Of a stretch of 64,000 bases of DNA, positions 29,088 through 37,798 are shown piece after piece. Position 1 is the stretch's first letter. Every line of letters begins with the position of its first letter. Location: positions 1 to 64,000 of the forward strand of contig NZ_JAWRCU010000020.1 of NCBI RefSeq assembly GCF_033542235.1. Direction: 5' to 3'. The translations under genes and the position numbers were made by a program. The notes below the pieces were generated by a model. The model saw only the letters and a list, made by a program, of their open reading frames with translations. It had not been told where the DNA came from and made no database searches. This stretch comes from JAWRCU01 sp033542235 (GTDB taxonomy: Bacteria > Pseudomonadota > Alphaproteobacteria > Rhizobiales > Rhizobiaceae).

Positions 29088-30338
29088 CTAGCTTAGCCCG
29101 ACAACTTCGCCGGCGGCATCGAGGCGACAGCCTACTTGCGACTGGCGCACCTCGACGCCTCCTTGCCTTGCATACTGCACGCGCACCTGGAGTGGTGCAA
29201 CGGCGCCGCGGCGCCGGGCACGCAGCGGACCAGAACTGGCGGCGTCCACATGCACGACGCCATAAGGCCTTGCGGCTGTCGTAATCGCCTCGATGCAGGC
29301 GCGAACGACGGCGTCGGGAGTGCCCGGTATCGGGTTCAGTGCGGCCTGCATTGGATAACCATAGGTCAAAGTCCCATCCTCAGGCCGGAGGCTTTGCGGC
29401 AGCTCGATGTCGCGTCCACCTCCGGCGAAGCTCTTCGGAGGGGTTGTCGACGGCGTTGCAGGGGGCGGATCTTCTGGGGGCGGTGCTGCGCTGGGTTGCG
29501 CGACGGGGCCGTCGGGCTTCGGTACTGGGGAAGAAGCTCCCGTACTATTTCCCGGGGAAGAAGTTCCTGCGCTATTTTCTGGAGTATCCCCGGACGAGCC
29601 TGCCCCCGCGCTAGCACCCTGAGCGGAGTTGTCGCCCTCGGACGCCCCGGCGCCGGCACTGTTTCCCGAAGTGGAGGGACCGACATCGCCATTGGATCCG
29701 GCGCCCGCGTGATTTCCAGAGTTGGAGTGACTGGCATCGCCGTTGGACGCTCCGGCTCCTGCGCTGTTTCCCGCATTGGGGTGACCGGCGTCGCCATTGG
29801 ACGATCCTGCCCCCGCGCCATTTCCCGGATCGGGAGAACCGGGGTCGCCATTTGGCGACCCGGCCGAGCCGGAACTGTCGCCAGCGGACGCTCCAGCTCC
29901 TACCCCATTGCCCGAGGGGGAGCTGTCGACACCGAAGGATCTCGCGCCCGGCCCATTCCCCGAGACGGAGTTGTCGCCGCCGGACGATCTGGCCCCATTG
30001 CCCGAGGCGGAGCTGTCACCACCGGCCGATCTGCCGCCGCCACCATTCCCTTGACCTGAATGCCCCCCGCCGTGATCGGACGATCTGCCTCCGCCACCGC
30101 CGCCCCCGCTGGAGTGCCCTCCGCCACCTCCGCTGGAGTGCCCCCCGCCACCCCCGCTGGAGTGACCTCCGCCACCGCCGGAATGCCCTCCACCGCTCCC
30201 GCTGGAGTGACCTCCGCCACCGCCGCCATGACCGGACGATGCGGCGCGCGCACTGAAGTCCGTGGACGCGCCCTCGATGGCCACCGCAGCTCCCGTGGCG
30301 ACTGCAATCAACAATGTGAAAGCGATAGACTTGCGCAT
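29088..30338 (-). CDS. Exported Gly/Ser/Asn-rich low-complexity protein
   Basis: A 416-residue protein with a clear signal peptide (MRKSIAFTLLIAVATGAAVA). Residues about 35-90 are tandem GGGGGHSSG-type repeats; about 90-255 are degenerate GNGAGASNGDAS-like repeats; about 255-305 are Pro-rich. The last 110 residues are an ordinary globular stretch starting GRDIELPQSL and containing the only mature Cys residues. The layout suggests a flexible, possibly wall- or surface-associated spacer carrying a small domain. No family recognised. The His-Gly repeats could bind metal, which is speculation. It lies just downstream of the coiled-coil gene on the same strand. Confidence 0.6.
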   Translation of the reverse strand: MRKSIAFTLLIAVATGAAVAIEGASTDFSARAASSGHGGGGGGHSSGSGGGHSGGGGGHSSGGGGGHSSGGGGGHSSGGGGGGGRSSDHGGGHSGQGNGGGGRSAGGDSSASGNGARSSGGDNSVSGNGPGARSFGVDSSPSGNGVGAGASAGDSSGSAGSPNGDPGSPDPGNGAGAGSSNGDAGHPNAGNSAGAGASNGDASHSNSGNHAGAGSNGDVGPSTSGNSAGAGASEGDNSAQGASAGAGSSGDTPENSAGTSSPGNSTGASSPVPKPDGPVAQPSAAPPPEDPPPATPSTTPPKSFAGGGRDIELPQSLRPEDGTLTYGYPMQAALNPIPGTPDAVVRACIEAITTAARPYGVVHVDAASSGPLRARRRGAVAPLQVRVQYARQGGVEVRQSQVGCRLDAAGEVVGLS

Positions 30339-30397
30339 CCGATTTCCTTTCTGCTCGCCGGTCGAGTCAAGAAAGCGTCCATGCGGTCCGGCCTTGG

Positions 30398-33295
30398 CTA
30401 CAGGGGGCTGTCGGCTGGCGGTCGTCTTGGAACCAAGCCTTGGGGCAACATGATCGATTTCTTGCGAGCGGGCTGCGGCTTGCGAGCGGGCTGCGTCAAT
30501 TCGCGAAGTTGGACTTCGCGGACTGTTCGCGGCTCCGCTCGAGGGGCCGGCGTTGGGACGGGTGCGCTTGCAGGTGCTTCCGGCTGGCTGGCCGTATTAT
30601 CTGGGTTGGGCTCACGCTCTATGCTCGCAGTGTAGCGCTCGCCACGAGCCTTGAGGCTCCGATTTTCCTCGCGCGCCGAAGCGAGATCGCGGGCCAGACC
30701 ATTGGCCCTGTCGCGCTCTCCTTGCAAAGCATCGCGCGACAGGGCCGCGGCTCTGGTTGCTTCCTCGCCTGCCGCCATTGCTCCGTCGCGCTCCCGGCGA
30801 GCAGCATCCAGATCACGTTCGAGGCTGGCGATCTTTTGCCGCTCCTCGCCGAGCGCTTGCCTCGTCTCTGCCAACGAAGCCTCGCCGGCCTGCCGGCTCT
30901 TGACGGCATCGGCCTGCCCGGCTGCGGCCCGAGCAGCATTGGCCTGCAAATTCTCGATCGACCGGCGCGCCGTAGCGAGATCCTGTTCCAGGCGGGTGCT
31001 CTTTTGCCGCTCCTCCTCGAGAGCTTGCCGCGTCTTCGCCATCGACGCCTCGTCAGCCTGCCGGCGCTTGGCGGCATCAGTCTGGTTGGCTGCGGTCTGC
31101 GCAGCATTGGCTTGCAAATCCTCGATGGACCGGCGCGCCGCAGTGAGATTCTGTTCAAGGCGAGCGTTTTTTTGCCGCTCCTCGTCGAGAGCTTGCCGCG
31201 TCTTCGCCATCGACGCATCGCCAGCCTGCCGGCTCTTGGCGGCATCGGTCTGGCTGGCCGCAGCCTGCGCAGCATTGGCCTGCAAATCCTCGATCGACCG
31301 GCGCGCCGCAGCGAGATCCTTTTCAAGGCGGGCGCTCTTTTGCCGCTCCTCGTCTAGAGCTTGCCGTGTCTGCGTTAGTGACGCATCACCAGCCTGTCGG
31401 CTTTTGGCAGATTCGGCTTGCTCGGCAGCAGCCTGCGCCGCGTTCGCCCGCAATTCCTCGATCAATTGGCGAGCCGCGGCGAGATCATGGGCTAGACCCG
31501 CGGCCTTGTCGCGCTCCTTCTCCAGCGCTTCGCGCGATGCCGCCCCAATCTTGGCCGCTTCTTCTCCTGCGGCCTGTGCTCCGTCGCGTTGCCGGAGGGC
31601 AGCTTCGAGGTCATGTCCGAGCTGTCCGCTTTTTTGCCTTTCCTCTTGAAGCGCTTGCTGCGCCTTCGCGAGCGATGCATCGCCAGCCTGCCGGCTCTTG
31701 GCAGCTTCGGTCTCCAAATCCGCGGCTGATTGGCGTGCGGTTGCAAGATCATGCTGCAGGCGAGCGTTGGTTTGCCGCTCCTCGTCAAGCGCCAGCTTCG
31801 TCTGAGCCAGCGAGGCCTCGCCGGCATGCCGCCTTCTGGCGGCATCGGTCCGATCGGCTGCAGCGGCCGTCCGCAAATCGGCGATCGACCGGCGCGCGGT
31901 CTGGAGTTCGCGCTCCAAACGTCCGCTCTTTTGCCGCTCCTCGTCAAGCGCCTGCTGCGTCTGGGCCAGCGAAGCCTCGGCCGCCTGCTGGCTCCTGGCG
32001 GCATCGTCCCGATTGGCAGTAGCGGCCGCCTGCAAATCGGCGTTCGACTGGCGGGCAGCTTCAAGGTCGTGCTCGAGACGCCCGCTCTTCTGCCGCTCCT
32101 CGTCAAGGGCTTGCTTCATCTGCGCCAGCGAGGCCTCGCCGGCCTGCCGGCTGTTCACTGCATCGTTCTGCTCGGCTGCAGCCCGCGCAGCATTTGCCTG
32201 CAGATCCGCGAGCGACCGGCGCGCCGCCGCGAGATCGTCTTCGAGGCGCCCGTTCTTTTGCCGCTCCTCGTCAAGCGCTTGCTTCGTTTCCGCCAGCGAG
32301 GCTTCGCCGGTTTGGTGATTTTTCGCGGCGGTGGCCTGCTCGGTTGCCGCGCGCGCAGCATTCGCCTGCAAATCATCGATTGACCGCCGTGCCGCGGCGA
32401 GATCTTGTTCGAGGCGCCCGCGCTTTTGCCGTTCCTCGTCAAGCCCGCGCCTGGTCTCGGCCAGCGAAGCCGCGGCTTCCTGGTGGGCTCGAACGGCTTC
32501 GGCTTTCAAGCGTTCGACTTCCGATCGCGCGGTTTTCAGATCTCTCGCCAGCCCTTCGGCTTTCTGCCGCTGCTCTTCCAGGGCATGTTCCTGCGCAGTC
32601 TTGCTCTCGGAGATCGCCCGCATTTGCGCACCCGCGCTGTAGGCGGCACGGCGCATGGCGTCGAGCGCCTGCCGCGCCGCCCGCTCCCGCTCCAGCGCTT
32701 GCCGGAGAGCGGGATCTGGTGCCTGGCCGCTGACGTCCTCTTGCGGTGCCGGCGCGTGCTTGTCGCCATCGAGGCGATCCGCAGCCGTGGGCGCCCCCTG
32801 CCGTTCGACGGTAACCTCCGCACGGATACCGCTTCCGTTCTGGAAACGGCTGGCAATCTGCCCCGCCAGCTCGAAGTCCCGCAGACCCGCTGCCGGAACG
32901 GGACCTATAACCGGAAGGTTGAGCGTCCCGGCCTTGTCGATCGTGAATGCTCCGTTTAGCCTTGAGACGGCCAGCACGTAGTCGGACGGCGCGGCTCGGT
33001 CGGGCAGGGTGATGTGGAGTTCGATCGTATCGTTAGAGCGAAGGTGGGTGTCTGCGTCCGCGCAGTGGCCGATCTCCGGGGATCCGAGCAACGTCAGAAA
33101 GAGGCAGAACTGAATGAGCCCCAGCGCATTCGGCCGAACAGTGCGCAGCGGCTTCCGGACACACCCGACGCGTAAGCAAGATAGTGCGGTGCGGATCACA
33201 TTTCGCGGGAGATGAGTTTTGAACGTGTCGTGGTCGCGCGCCCTTGGCGCCCTTGACAGCACAAGATTGCGACAACCCGATTTGCAGTCTCGCAT
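30398..33295 (-). CDS. Large exported coiled-coil protein with 56-residue tandem repeats and polysaccharide-export-like N-terminal domain
   Basis: About 965 residues, all-helical beyond the first 200. A hydrophobic segment (ALGLIQFCLFLTLLG, about residues 57-71) looks like a signal peptide, so translation may start later than the ATG used here, for example at GTG 33199. Residues about 85-165 resemble the N-terminal domain of polysaccharide-export proteins (RSNDTIELHITLPDR, LNLPVIGPVPAAGL). About 283-812 are roughly ten repeats with consensus QALDEERQKSGRLEQDLAAA, then RRSIEDLQANAARAA and a SRQAGEASLAQTR tail. The C-terminus is Pro/Arg/Lys-rich. Inferred role: periplasmic rod or scaffold, possibly in envelope polysaccharide export. 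Confidence 0.7.
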   Translation of the reverse strand: MRDCKSGCRNLVLSRAPRARDHDTFKTHLPRNVIRTALSCLRVGCVRKPLRTVRPNALGLIQFCLFLTLLGSPEIGHCADADTHLRSNDTIELHITLPDRAAPSDYVLAVSRLNGAFTIDKAGTLNLPVIGPVPAAGLRDFELAGQIASRFQNGSGIRAEVTVERQGAPTAADRLDGDKHAPAPQEDVSGQAPDPALRQALERERAARQALDAMRRAAYSAGAQMRAISESKTAQEHALEEQRQKAEGLARDLKTARSEVERLKAEAVRAHQEAAASLAETRRGLDEERQKRGRLEQDLAAARRSIDDLQANAARAATEQATAAKNHQTGEASLAETKQALDEERQKNGRLEDDLAAARRSLADLQANAARAAAEQNDAVNSRQAGEASLAQMKQALDEERQKSGRLEHDLEAARQSNADLQAAATANRDDAARSQQAAEASLAQTQQALDEERQKSGRLERELQTARRSIADLRTAAAADRTDAARRRHAGEASLAQTKLALDEERQTNARLQHDLATARQSAADLETEAAKSRQAGDASLAKAQQALQEERQKSGQLGHDLEAALRQRDGAQAAGEEAAKIGAASREALEKERDKAAGLAHDLAAARQLIEELRANAAQAAAEQAESAKSRQAGDASLTQTRQALDEERQKSARLEKDLAAARRSIEDLQANAAQAAASQTDAAKSRQAGDASMAKTRQALDEERQKNARLEQNLTAARRSIEDLQANAAQTAANQTDAAKRRQADEASMAKTRQALEEERQKSTRLEQDLATARRSIENLQANAARAAAGQADAVKSRQAGEASLAETRQALGEERQKIASLERDLDAARRERDGAMAAGEEATRAAALSRDALQGERDRANGLARDLASAREENRSLKARGERYTASIEREPNPDNTASQPEAPASAPVPTPAPRAEPRTVREVQLRELTQPARKPQPARKKSIMLPQGLVPRRPPADSPL
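30860..32449 (-). repeat. Coding tandem repeats, 168-bp unit
   Basis: About ten copies of a 56-codon unit within the coiled-coil gene. Most are exactly 56 codons, that is eight heptads; some copies are shortened (53 and 46 codons), and one is interrupted by a distinct segment (RDGAQAAGEEA to GLAHDLAAAR) that recurs in related form at the array's end. Adjacent copies near 31000-31350 are the most alike, suggesting recent unequal exchange there. Confidence 0.75.
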
Positions 33296-33956
33296 GTTAA
33301 CGTCCCGAGCGTCCTCCAGCCGCACAGATCACTCCGCGCAGATCATTCCCCGGGACAGGTCCCACAGCATCCTGGGCTGGAGGGGTAGCTAGGTCACGAA
33401 ACCGTGTGGTCAACTATCCGCGCCGCATCGGATCACGTAAGATGTTGTGCGTGGATGTTTCCTCGCCCGATCCTCGCTCAGCCACGCGCAACCGCGCGAG
33501 GCGGAATTCGTTGGGCTTTCACAGGTGGCGCGGGCCATATCCCGGCAGGCCGTTCGGTGCGCGAGCTTGAGAACTGGCCGGGCGAGGATCAATTGCATTC
33601 ATACCGCGTTAGCATTTCGAGGATGACAGACATTCTCTGCACTGTTGAACAGCGCATGGTGAACAGCTCTCGGCAGAATCCAGACAAGGAGATAGAAGAC
33701 CTGCTTTGCCAGGTGTCACCGCAAAGTCGCTGACGGGCTCAGACCTTTTGAATTTCATCGTGTTCGCGCGCGGCTGCCACCAAGCCAGTGAGGCGGCTCG
33801 GCGGAATGGAGATGAACAGCACGCCGGGCTCATGCACGCCATGGGCAGGATCTTCTATGGAAGGCGGTCGAAGCATTTAGCGAACTCGTAGCCGGGAATT
33901 TGCCCGATCACTCTGCGGCGCGGCTCCAGTAATAGCCCGCAATCCATTTTCCCCCC
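33296..33956. other. Gap with short unsupported open frames
   Basis: The stretch holds plus-strand open frames at 33404-33733 and 33706-33891 with no family resemblance and poor ribosome sites. It borders the decayed HTH/HGG locus and is probably degenerate sequence. Confidence 0.3.
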
Positions 33957-34380
33957 GTGACCGGCCCGCGCCTCGTGGCAATGCGTCGTTCAGCCAAGTG
34001 GTCTCAGAAGGAATTGGCGAGGCGGGCCGAAGTTCACCCCAAAACGGTCAAATACTGGAAAGGCAGGAGGGGCCGATAGGCGGCCACGCTCCTTGCAAAT
34101 TTCTCAAGGCAGCGCGGCCGTGCGGATCACCGTCGAATCCGTTTTATCGCCGATCCATGTTCCAGCCGCTTCAAAGGCTCAGAAGATTTGCGGCGCCAAA
34201 ACGCGAACCGGCACACCCTGCAAGAATCGCACAGTACCCGGCAAGAAGCGATGCCGTTTGCATGGGGGGCTATCGACCTGGCCGAAGACTCTCGAAGGCC
34301 GGGAGCGCATCAGCACGCTGGCACCGATGGCACTGCATGCCCGCGGAATCCGGTTGCGCCGATATATTTTTAGCCGCTGA
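33957..34380 (+). pseudogene. Relic of an HTH + HGG-motif protein, split over three frames
   Basis: A GTG at 33957 opens a 40-codon frame ending in TAG (34077-34079) that encodes an Xre-like HTH (WSQKELARRAEVHPKTVKYW). The next conserved piece (GPIGGHAP) continues in another frame, and a third frame (34093-34380) encodes CGAKTRTGTPCKNR and CRLHGGLSTWPKTLEGRERI. Intact rhizobial proteins carry an HTH followed by this Cys/His-rich HGG-x-STGPKT-x-EG motif in one reading frame, often in phage- or integron-like regions. Two frameshifts and a Trp in place of the usual Gly in STGPKT indicate decay. The 3' end lies inside direct-repeat copy 1. Confidence 0.7.
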
Positions 34381-34397
34381 AAACAGAGGCGAAACTA
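34334..34397. repeat. Imperfect 64-bp direct repeat, copy 1 (left of acyltransferase)
   Basis: Begins TGCATGCCCGCGGAATCCGG and ends GCTGAAAACAGAGGCGAAAC plus TA. It matches copy 2 at 36630-36693 over the whole length with about ten to fifteen differences, including one-base gaps. The two copies bracket the acyltransferase gene. Confidence 0.75.
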
Positions 34398-34479
34398 TAG
34401 GAGGCCGTCGCTAGGGAGCGAGGCATCGTGGTGCGCTGCCGAACGTCGCCCAACTGACGATACCAAACTCAAGACTAAT

Positions 34480-36432
34480 CTACTGATTGGACCCTACTGG
34501 CTTCGCAATCATAGCGCGAAGAATTTGGGGAACTATCTCTTCGGCGCCGTAGACAGAGAGGTGATTCACATCTGTGTAGAGGACATGCCCGTCTTTATCG
34601 GCCAGTCGGCAGTGCTCGTTGGGACAAATCGTGTCGACAGGATTGACCAATGAAACGTCGAGCTTAGTGGATGCGGCAAACCGCTCGAAGGCCCGTTGGA
34701 ACACCGGAAACTCATCCAGATTTGGGGCCGGACATGGCAATTCGAGGTAGTTCGGCCGGTCGTAGCACGCCAAGTTTGTATCGGGTGCTCTTCCCAAGAA
34801 TACAATCCGACCGGTAAAGCCTGCATACCTATTTCCGATATCTTGTAAAATGGCATCGTAGAACGCATCGGGATTTTCAAATTTGACAGCAATACCGTCC
34901 CTGTGGAGAGAATACCAATAACCAGACCAAAGCTGCCCGACGATGATGTTGGAGTATGTCTTAGTCTTTTGCCATTCCTCCAGAGTCGCTCTTGCTCGGT
35001 CGCATCTGCGAGTGAGCTTGTCAGAGACTGGACTCACGCTGGTCATGCTTGCGCCGAAAAAGCAGGAGGGCGAATATGCGAGCAAGAAATGCACGCGCGA
35101 CCCGGCAAGCATGTCCAGCGCCTTAGTGTACTGATCGACGTGGGAGTCGCCGACGACTAACACATTCGGCCTGCCGGACGTGCCGAATTCGCAGGGCTCA
35201 TCGCATCCGATGCTGCCCCGGGCGAGTCTCGAAACTTTGGTCGTCATATCTTCTAGCCGCTGACCGCTGGTGTGCTTGGTTCGCATATCGAAAGTGCTGG
35301 CGGCGACACGGCTGGCCGGCACAGTGAGCATTGCCGCAACCGACACGCACAATGCGAGTGCAACATATCGTGCGAAGGACGCGGGGCCCGTGCGAAATGG
35401 CACCTCGACGGCGCTGTACATGGCGGCTGCGAGAGCGATCGACAGTCCGGCAAGGACAGTGGCCTGCGCGCGAGTGAGCGGAGCGAACTGGAAATACTCG
35501 GTGAATACGATCAAGGGCCAGTGAACGAGGTAAATCGAATAGCTGATCCGTCCGATATAGGCCGAAATCGGATTTCTGAGTAACCATCCCCCGAGCCGCG
35601 CCTGTCCACCAAAGATCACCAGCGCCGCGCCCGTGCACGGAAGCAGGGAATTCAATGGGTCAAACAACATGTTCGCTCTGAAGTACATCACGGCATAGGC
35701 AATACCGACCAGACCGACAAGCAAGATTACTTCCTGAGCAATCTGATTCCGCAGTGGCCGCAGCCAGAGAAGAAGCGCCCCACAGGCAAATTCGAAGACG
35801 CGGAACGGCATGTTGTAGAAAATCGTCGCCCTACCATCGGCGATGTACGGCCCGAGGAACGTGTGGCCGAGGCCAGCCACATCGCCGTCTTCGAACGCAA
35901 GGTTGGCAAGCAGGCTCAAGAAGCCCCCGGCTAGGATCAGCCAAGGCAGCCCGCGACGCCACAAGACAAACCCCAGAACGATAAAGGCCGGCCAGAGCGC
36001 GTAGAACTGCCATTCGACACTCAGCGACCACGTGTGAAGGAGCGGTTTCAGCCGTGCCGAAATATCGAAGTAGTCGCTTTCCCTCCAAAATCGGATGTTG
36101 GAAACGCCGAGTGCGGCATCGCGCGCGCTGCCGGCATAGGCCTGAAGATGCTCGGGAGTGAACAGCACGATTGCGATGACCGAGGAGAGGCCAATCGTCG
36201 TAAACAAGGCTGGAAGAAGTCGGCGCGCACGGCGGGCGTAGAAATTGGCAAAATCAAAGACGCCACCCTCCAAGTCAGCCTTGATGATGCCTGTTATTAG
36301 ATAGCCGGAGATGACAAAGAAGACATCGACGCCAACGAAGCCACCGGTAAAGCCTCTAAAACCCAGATGATAAAGAAGCACTGACAAAACTGCGGCTGCA
36401 CGCAGTCCATCGATATCCGGGCGATATTTCAT
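34480..36432 (-). CDS. Acyltransferase 3 / SGNH fusion (OafA-type surface-glycan O-acyltransferase)
   Basis: A 650-residue membrane enzyme. Residues about 1-370 form the multi-helix acyltransferase 3 domain opening with YRPDIDGLRAAAVLSVLLYH, containing FVGVDVFFVISGYLI and the RRARRLLPAL loop. Residues about 415-650 form a periplasmic SGNH hydrolase-like domain with GDSHVDQY (catalytic Ser) and DVNHLS (catalytic Asp/His). Such proteins transfer acetyl groups to O-antigen, exopolysaccharide or Nod-type glycans. Lower GC and looser codon choice than its neighbours and the bracketing direct repeats suggest acquisition by transfer. Confidence 0.9.
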   Translation of the reverse strand: MKYRPDIDGLRAAAVLSVLLYHLGFRGFTGGFVGVDVFFVISGYLITGIIKADLEGGVFDFANFYARRARRLLPALFTTIGLSSVIAIVLFTPEHLQAYAGSARDAALGVSNIRFWRESDYFDISARLKPLLHTWSLSVEWQFYALWPAFIVLGFVLWRRGLPWLILAGGFLSLLANLAFEDGDVAGLGHTFLGPYIADGRATIFYNMPFRVFEFACGALLLWLRPLRNQIAQEVILLVGLVGIAYAVMYFRANMLFDPLNSLLPCTGAALVIFGGQARLGGWLLRNPISAYIGRISYSIYLVHWPLIVFTEYFQFAPLTRAQATVLAGLSIALAAAMYSAVEVPFRTGPASFARYVALALCVSVAAMLTVPASRVAASTFDMRTKHTSGQRLEDMTTKVSRLARGSIGCDEPCEFGTSGRPNVLVVGDSHVDQYTKALDMLAGSRVHFLLAYSPSCFFGASMTSVSPVSDKLTRRCDRARATLEEWQKTKTYSNIIVGQLWSGYWYSLHRDGIAVKFENPDAFYDAILQDIGNRYAGFTGRIVFLGRAPDTNLACYDRPNYLELPCPAPNLDEFPVFQRAFERFAASTKLDVSLVNPVDTICPNEHCRLADKDGHVLYTDVNHLSVYGAEEIVPQILRAMIAKPVGSNQ

Positions 36433-36629
36433 TCAATTTGCTTGCGGCCGGCCCCGGCTGTGGTTCAAAGCACAGGAGACAAGAGAATTCAAGCGCGGTG
36501 TCATATGTTCGTAAATGCAAAGAACGGCAGCGGCAGGAAGAAATCGCATCCAAGTTGAACGAGCTTGGAACAAAGCGCCTTCTGATCGCCCGAGATGATC
36601 AGATACGCCGTCTTGTCGCGCGCTGGTGT

Positions 36630-36693
36630 TGCATGCCAGTGAATCCGGTCGCGACGGTATAATTTTTAATGGCTGAAAACAGTAGCGAAACTA
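36630..36693. repeat. Imperfect 64-bp direct repeat, copy 2 (right of acyltransferase)
   Basis: Begins TGCATGCCAGTGAATCCGG and ends GCTGAAAACAGTAGCGAAAC plus TA, in the same orientation as copy 1. No intact gene surrounds it; the sequence 36433-36998 is otherwise empty of recognisable genes. Confidence 0.75.
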
Positions 36694-36998
36694 AGACCCC
36701 ATGAGCGAAGATTTTCCGCGCATCAACACGCGAGAGGGCGAAAGGGGGGAATTGCCATTATTAAGGTTCTCCAGCGGCTTAGCTTCCACCCCCTTGGGGT
36801 CTTAGCATACTGGACATTTTTGCCACTCACACACGCGGGCGTGTGCGTGCGGGTCATAGGGTGATAGGCCCGGTACAGCGTAAGATACCAGTCAGTTCGT
36901 CTTCGGCTGAAGTATCAAAGGGTTAGGCATTCAGATCGAGGGCTTAGGCATATTTAAATAGCCCTGTTGGGGTGCCGGAAACAGCCGGCCTGGCTGTC

Positions 36999-37262
36999 AA
37001 AAGCGCAATAATCGACCGCGAAGTTATAGACTTCGAAAGGGATGGCCGGCCCACCATCGACGCGTTCCGCGCGGCCCTTTCGTCGGATCTTCAGCGGCTC
37101 GTCTTCGTCGCCTTCGATCTACTCTTTTTGGACGGCCAGGACTTGCGTGGCCTTGTGCAAGTCGAGCGGCGCGAGCGGCTTGCTGCGCTCATTGGACGTG
37201 AGGCTGACGGCGAGTCGGGTATTGGCAACATGTGGGCGCCCGAACGCGTGACGGTGCAGTGA
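36999..37262 (+). pseudogene. Fragment of an ATP-dependent DNA ligase (LigD type)
   Basis: An open frame whose codons read SAIIDREVIDFERDGRPTID, then a short spacer and LVFVAFDLLFLDGQDLRGL with VERRERLAALIG. This matches the middle of the adenylation domain of LigD-type ligases used in end joining. The catalytic KxDG lysine region upstream and the OB domain downstream are missing, so it is a relic. It sits at the edge of the accessory stretch, next to the tRNA-Ala gene. Confidence 0.75.
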
Positions 37263-37283
37263 CTACCGCGGCAACACCTTGCT

Positions 37284-37337
37284 TATCATGGGGCCAGCAC
37301 TCCAGCTGAGTATCATGGGGCCAGCTCTCCAGCTGAG
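37284..37337. repeat. Tandem duplication of a 27-bp unit
   Basis: Two adjacent copies, 37284-37310 and 37311-37337, of a unit that begins TATCATGGGGCCAGC; they differ at one base. A short hairpin (CCCCG / CGGGG around a T-rich loop) follows at 37341-37357. Origin unknown. Confidence 0.7.
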
Positions 37338-37553
37338 GCTCCCCGCTTTTTTCGGGGTCTTGTGCCTTCGCCTTGGGTATGTTGCCGCGGGCCTCGGGGA
37401 GGCCTTCCTCAAACAGCGCCAGGCGGGCGTCACAAAAAGTCAAGCCCCTTGCCTGCCCAACGGGCAGTGCGGTGCGTTCAAGTGGGGAGATAGGTGGGGA
37501 TGGAACAGGTAAGTTCCAGATTCCCTAATCATATCAGAACGATAGAGTGAAAC

Positions 37554-37629
<76 letters not shown>

Positions 37630-37736
37630 ACGCCCGGCCTTCAAGCCGGCGCCGTTTCCGGCGAAGAGGTCCGGAGAGGCGTCGCCGCCGCTCCGTTCGT
37701 GGGCGGCTTCTAACCCCGCCCTTTTTGAATATCAAG

Positions 37737-37765
37737 CCCCGCGCCATGCTGATTTTGGCGCGGGG
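37737..37765 (-). terminator. Hairpin downstream of the acidic TIGR02300-like gene
   Basis: A 10-bp perfect stem (CCCCGCGCCA / TGGCGCGGGG) with a nine-base loop, 34 bases beyond the stop of the leftward gene. The tail on the minus strand is only weakly T-rich, so termination efficiency is uncertain. Confidence 0.55.
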
Positions 37766-37798
37766 TGAAAGTAGCGTCAGGTCGTGCCGTCTGCCGGC

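Noticed and set aside
28853..29284. 143-codon plus-strand frame between the OsmC gene and the Gly/Ser-rich gene
   Set aside because: Biased, non-protein-like composition, no ribosome site, and overlap with a better-supported antisense gene.
30440..32959. Several plus-strand repeat-rich frames opposite the coiled-coil gene
   Set aside because: The repeats simply mirror the 168-bp unit. The minus strand carries the heptad pattern and the signal peptide.
34334..36693. Insertion sequence with the acyltransferase as cargo
   Set aside because: The bracketing repeats are direct and imperfect, there are no terminal inverted repeats and no transposase gene; only a repeat-flanked insertion can be claimed.
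37341..37357. Intrinsic terminator CCCCG-CTTTTTT-CGGGG
   Set aside because: The T-run is in the loop, not after the stem, and no gene ends just upstream.
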